Assembly: GCA_964521255.1 (NCBI GenBank)
Contig: CAZFRM010000021.1
Location: forward strand, 16,483-80,482
Source: ZC4RG29 sp964521255
Lineage (GTDB): Bacteria > Bacteroidota > Bacteroidia > Cytophagales > Cyclobacteriaceae
Length of the DNA: 64,000 bases
Direction: 5' to 3'
Shown here piece by piece: positions 62,214 through 64,000 of the stretch (within the stretch, counting starts at the first letter, position 1; each line of letters begins with the position of its first letter). The position numbers and the translations under genes are program-made. A model generated the notes under the pieces. The model was not told where the DNA came from and made no database searches. It saw only the letters and a program-made list of their open reading frames with translations.

Positions 62214-62924
62214 ATGATATACAAAACCTATTTACGCAATCATGTTGTTCTTCCCGATAGCAGAAAATCGCTTCATACTTTTTTGAACACCACACTTACC
62301 GTTGATGGCAAAGTAAAAAAACATAAATTAGAAAAGGCTTTCAATTCAAACAGCGAAGATGCTCTCACCTGGTCTTGTTTTGATATACTAAGACATCAGC
62401 CACATGAAAAAATTGTTCAAGCATTGGACGAGATAATGGAAGATGCTTTCGAGGGCAAAGAAACTTTCTCATTTGAAAATGAAAAGAATATCAAAATTCA
62501 TATTGGAAAAAATTACTCTGCAAGTACCATTGTAGAAAATACTGAATTGGACGCAAGCATAGAAACAGACGACAAACTGATTTTCATAGAGGCAAAACTG
62601 TACAGTAAAATCAGTTTGCCTGACAACGAGAAGCCACATGACCAGATTGTCCGCAAACTTCGCGTGGGGCTTGATGTGGCAAAACACGAAAACAAAAAAC
62701 TATACTTTATTTTTTTAGACATTGCCCCAATAGATTACACTTTGAAATTCGGAGAGAAAGCTGTTAATGCAGGGTATTTTAAAAAATACAAAGAGGATTA
62801 TAATACGCTTGGCGACAAGTTGATTAAAAATTCTTATCAAAGCCTTGAAGAAGTTTCCCAAAATATGGGTTGGCTCACTTGGGCATGTCTTTTTAAAACA
62901 GTGTTACGGGCAGTAATAAAATGA
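62214..62924 (+). CDS. PD-(D/E)XK nuclease-like protein B, unknown family
   Basis: A 236-residue protein. S-E48-D-A-L-T-W-S-C-F-D-I-L near the N-terminus resembles the conserved E-N-A-L-(T/S)-W helix of some restriction-like proteins. The core is E111-L-D113-A-S-I, then L-I-F-I-E126-A-K128, then H-D-Q144-I-V-R-K-L. This gives the D...E-x-K...Q pattern of the PD-(D/E)XK fold. It shares no clear sequence with proteins A and D apart from this core. It lies in a tight operon, one base after A. Confidence 0.75.
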   Translation: MIYKTYLRNHVVLPDSRKSLHTFLNTTLTVDGKVKKHKLEKAFNSNSEDALTWSCFDILRHQPHEKIVQALDEIMEDAFEGKETFSFENEKNIKIHIGKNYSASTIVENTELDASIETDDKLIFIEAKLYSKISLPDNEKPHDQIVRKLRVGLDVAKHENKKLYFIFLDIAPIDYTLKFGEKAVNAGYFKKYKEDYNTLGDKLIKNSYQSLEEVSQNMGWLTWACLFKTVLRAVIK

Positions 62925-62940
62925 AAATCTATCTACCAAA

Positions 62941-63246
62941 ATGACAACTCAACAAACAGAAATCCTAAATTTTCTTAGTGAAAAAGTATTTGACCAAATT
63001 TTAAACTCCTCTGTATCAAACGAAATTAAACAAGGGGTTCGCCTTACTATTATGAGATTGGAGAATCAAAAAGACGCAGCGGGTATGGTAAAATACTTTT
63101 GGTCCGCAATTGCAGGAAAAGGAAATGCTATCGAATTTTCTGATAAATTGAAAGATGAAGGATATGTTAGATTTGAAGAAGTGCTGGAAGAATTTAGAGA
63201 AAGATTTACAGACGATTGGTTGAGAAATATTAAGTTTGAAATATGA
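62941..63246 (+). CDS. Small acidic/helical protein C of the nuclease operon
   Basis: A 101-residue protein with no known motif. It is predicted mostly helical (I-L-N-F-L-S-E-K-V-F-D-Q-I-L, V-R-L-T-I-M-R-L-E-N-Q), ending in R-F-E-E-V-L-E-E-F-R-E-R-F. Its stop overlaps the start of the next gene by 4 bases (ATGA), so the two are coupled. By size and position it could be an inhibitor, adaptor or immunity partner for one of the nuclease-like proteins; that is conjecture. Confidence 0.65.
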   Translation: MTTQQTEILNFLSEKVFDQILNSSVSNEIKQGVRLTIMRLENQKDAAGMVKYFWSAIAGKGNAIEFSDKLKDEGYVRFEEVLEEFRERFTDDWLRNIKFEI

Positions 63247-63968
63247 GAAAGCTAAACGTGAAAACAGTTAAAGAAAGTCCCGATTTAATAAAAGTGTTTT
63301 CTACAATGAGTAGTACAATAGAGAAAATCAATGCATTAAGTATTCTCACCGAAAACATTAACCCAACCATTATCTATAATGAGGGTTGGATGATTAGATT
63401 GTTGACAATTGAATCAATCATTGAAAAGTTGAAAATAAAAGGAATTGATTTTGAAAGGCTTGCAACTAAAAATTGGTCTTCGGAAGCTCTAGTTAAAAGC
63501 CCCTTTGTGCAAGCCAAAGAATTTCGAGAAGGCTATACACACGCAGATATCATTTTGGGGGATTTTAGTATTAATTATGATGAACGAGGAGAAGTGAAAT
63601 TAAATGACTCTCCAGAATATTTAGGAATTATTGAAGCAAAAATGGGTAGCAATCTGAGTCAAGGAACCTCAAACGCAAAAAATTATAATCAAGCGAGTAG
63701 AAATGTTTGTTGTCTATCTTACCTAACAAGGGGCTATCCTGATTGTGAGATCTTTTTTGCTGTTGCTGCACCAAAAATGACGATAGAAAAAATAAAAAAC
63801 CAAATTGAGCGTGATATAATAACAAATCAGATAAAAGAAAGATTTCAGTATTCTAAAGATAATAAGTATCCAGAAATAAAAGGGAAAGTTGAAAAATGTA
63901 AAGTTTTGTCTATTAGCTATGAGAGATGGATTGAGGAAATAAAAGACACTAAACCACCACCTTCTTAG
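63243..63968 (+). CDS. PD-(D/E)XK nuclease-like protein D, unknown family
   Basis: A 241-residue protein. N-E47-G-W-M-I-R-L-L is the usual helix before the core. The core is H-A-D102-I-I-L-G-D, a 28-residue gap, then L-G-I-I-E131-A-K133-M-G and N-Y-N-Q150-A-S-R-N, fitting PD-(D/E)XK with the helix Gln. A Cys pair follows (N-V-C-C-L-S-Y). It is the last gene of the operon; the stop codon falls inside the loop of the terminator hairpin. Confidence 0.75.
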   Translation: MRKLNVKTVKESPDLIKVFSTMSSTIEKINALSILTENINPTIIYNEGWMIRLLTIESIIEKLKIKGIDFERLATKNWSSEALVKSPFVQAKEFREGYTHADIILGDFSINYDERGEVKLNDSPEYLGIIEAKMGSNLSQGTSNAKNYNQASRNVCCLSYLTRGYPDCEIFFAVAAPKMTIEKIKNQIERDIITNQIKERFQYSKDNKYPEIKGKVEKCKVLSISYERWIEEIKDTKPPPS

Positions 63969-63982
63969 AAGGTGGGTTTTTT
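63957..63982 (+). terminator. Rho-independent terminator closing the nuclease operon
   Basis: The stem CCACCTTC / GAAGGTGG with a 3-base loop is followed by GTTTTTT. The last codon and stop of the preceding gene lie in the stem and loop. Strong and well placed. Confidence 0.9.
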
Positions 63983-64000
63983 AAGAGGATGAGGGCAGAG

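Overview
This window looks like chromosomal DNA of a Bacteroidota bacterium, most likely of the Cytophagales. It carries a PorP/SprF protein beside a large secreted protein with a CHU_C (type B) type IX sorting domain, a SusC/SusD starch locus, two-component propeller regulators with Y_Y_Y domains, and an amylase ending in a type A T9SS sorting domain. Base composition is moderately AT-rich. No rRNA, tRNA or CRISPR array was recognised.

Region 1 (1-6.2 kb): the end of a probable methyltransferase, a dead IS481-type transposase fragment, then a two-gene minus-strand unit: a beta-helix/Ig-repeat surface protein and its PorP/SprF-SPOR partner. Region 2 (6.7-23.9 kb): a polysaccharide (EPS/O-antigen) locus with two C-methyltransferase-family proteins, nucleotidyltransferases, an RmlC-like epimerase, an SDR epimerase, glycosyltransferases, a PIG-L deacetylase, a WecG/TagA transferase, a WcaJ-type initiating transferase, and gmd-fcl for GDP-L-fucose. 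It is full of dead copies: two broken copies of one rfbF-like gene, a broken acyltransferase, and a scrambled rfbF/rfbC relic. Region 3 (23.9-28.1 kb): a REC-Crp fusion regulator with its sensor kinase, a small Cys-containing protein and an Ldh-family oxidoreductase.

Region 4 (28.2-44.8 kb): a complete starch-utilisation locus: membrane-spanning propeller/HTH sensor-regulator, SusC, SusD, a three-repeat SusE-like lipoprotein, a strong terminator, a truncated FG-GAP-type gene, two GH13 enzymes and a GH97 alpha-glucosidase. Glucans would be bound and cut at the surface, imported by SusCD, and finished in the periplasm by the SusA- and SusB-like enzymes. A 157-bp MITE-like element follows. Region 5 (45.2-55.7 kb): a giant hybrid kinase with an Hpt protein, YceI opposite an HxlR regulator, a divergent GAPDH, an M20 peptidase and a type B carboxylesterase.

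Region 6 (55.7-64 kb) is accessory DNA: a PIN toxin pair, a RES/Xre toxin-antitoxin pair, relics of two further toxin genes, a truncated DNA polymerase III alpha subunit, a metallophosphoesterase fused to a ClpC-type N domain, and a tight AT-rich operon of three dissimilar PD-(D/E)XK nuclease-like proteins plus a 101-residue protein, closed by a strong terminator. This last cluster is the best candidate for an undescribed, possibly defence-related, system. All functions are inferred from sequence; no searches were run.
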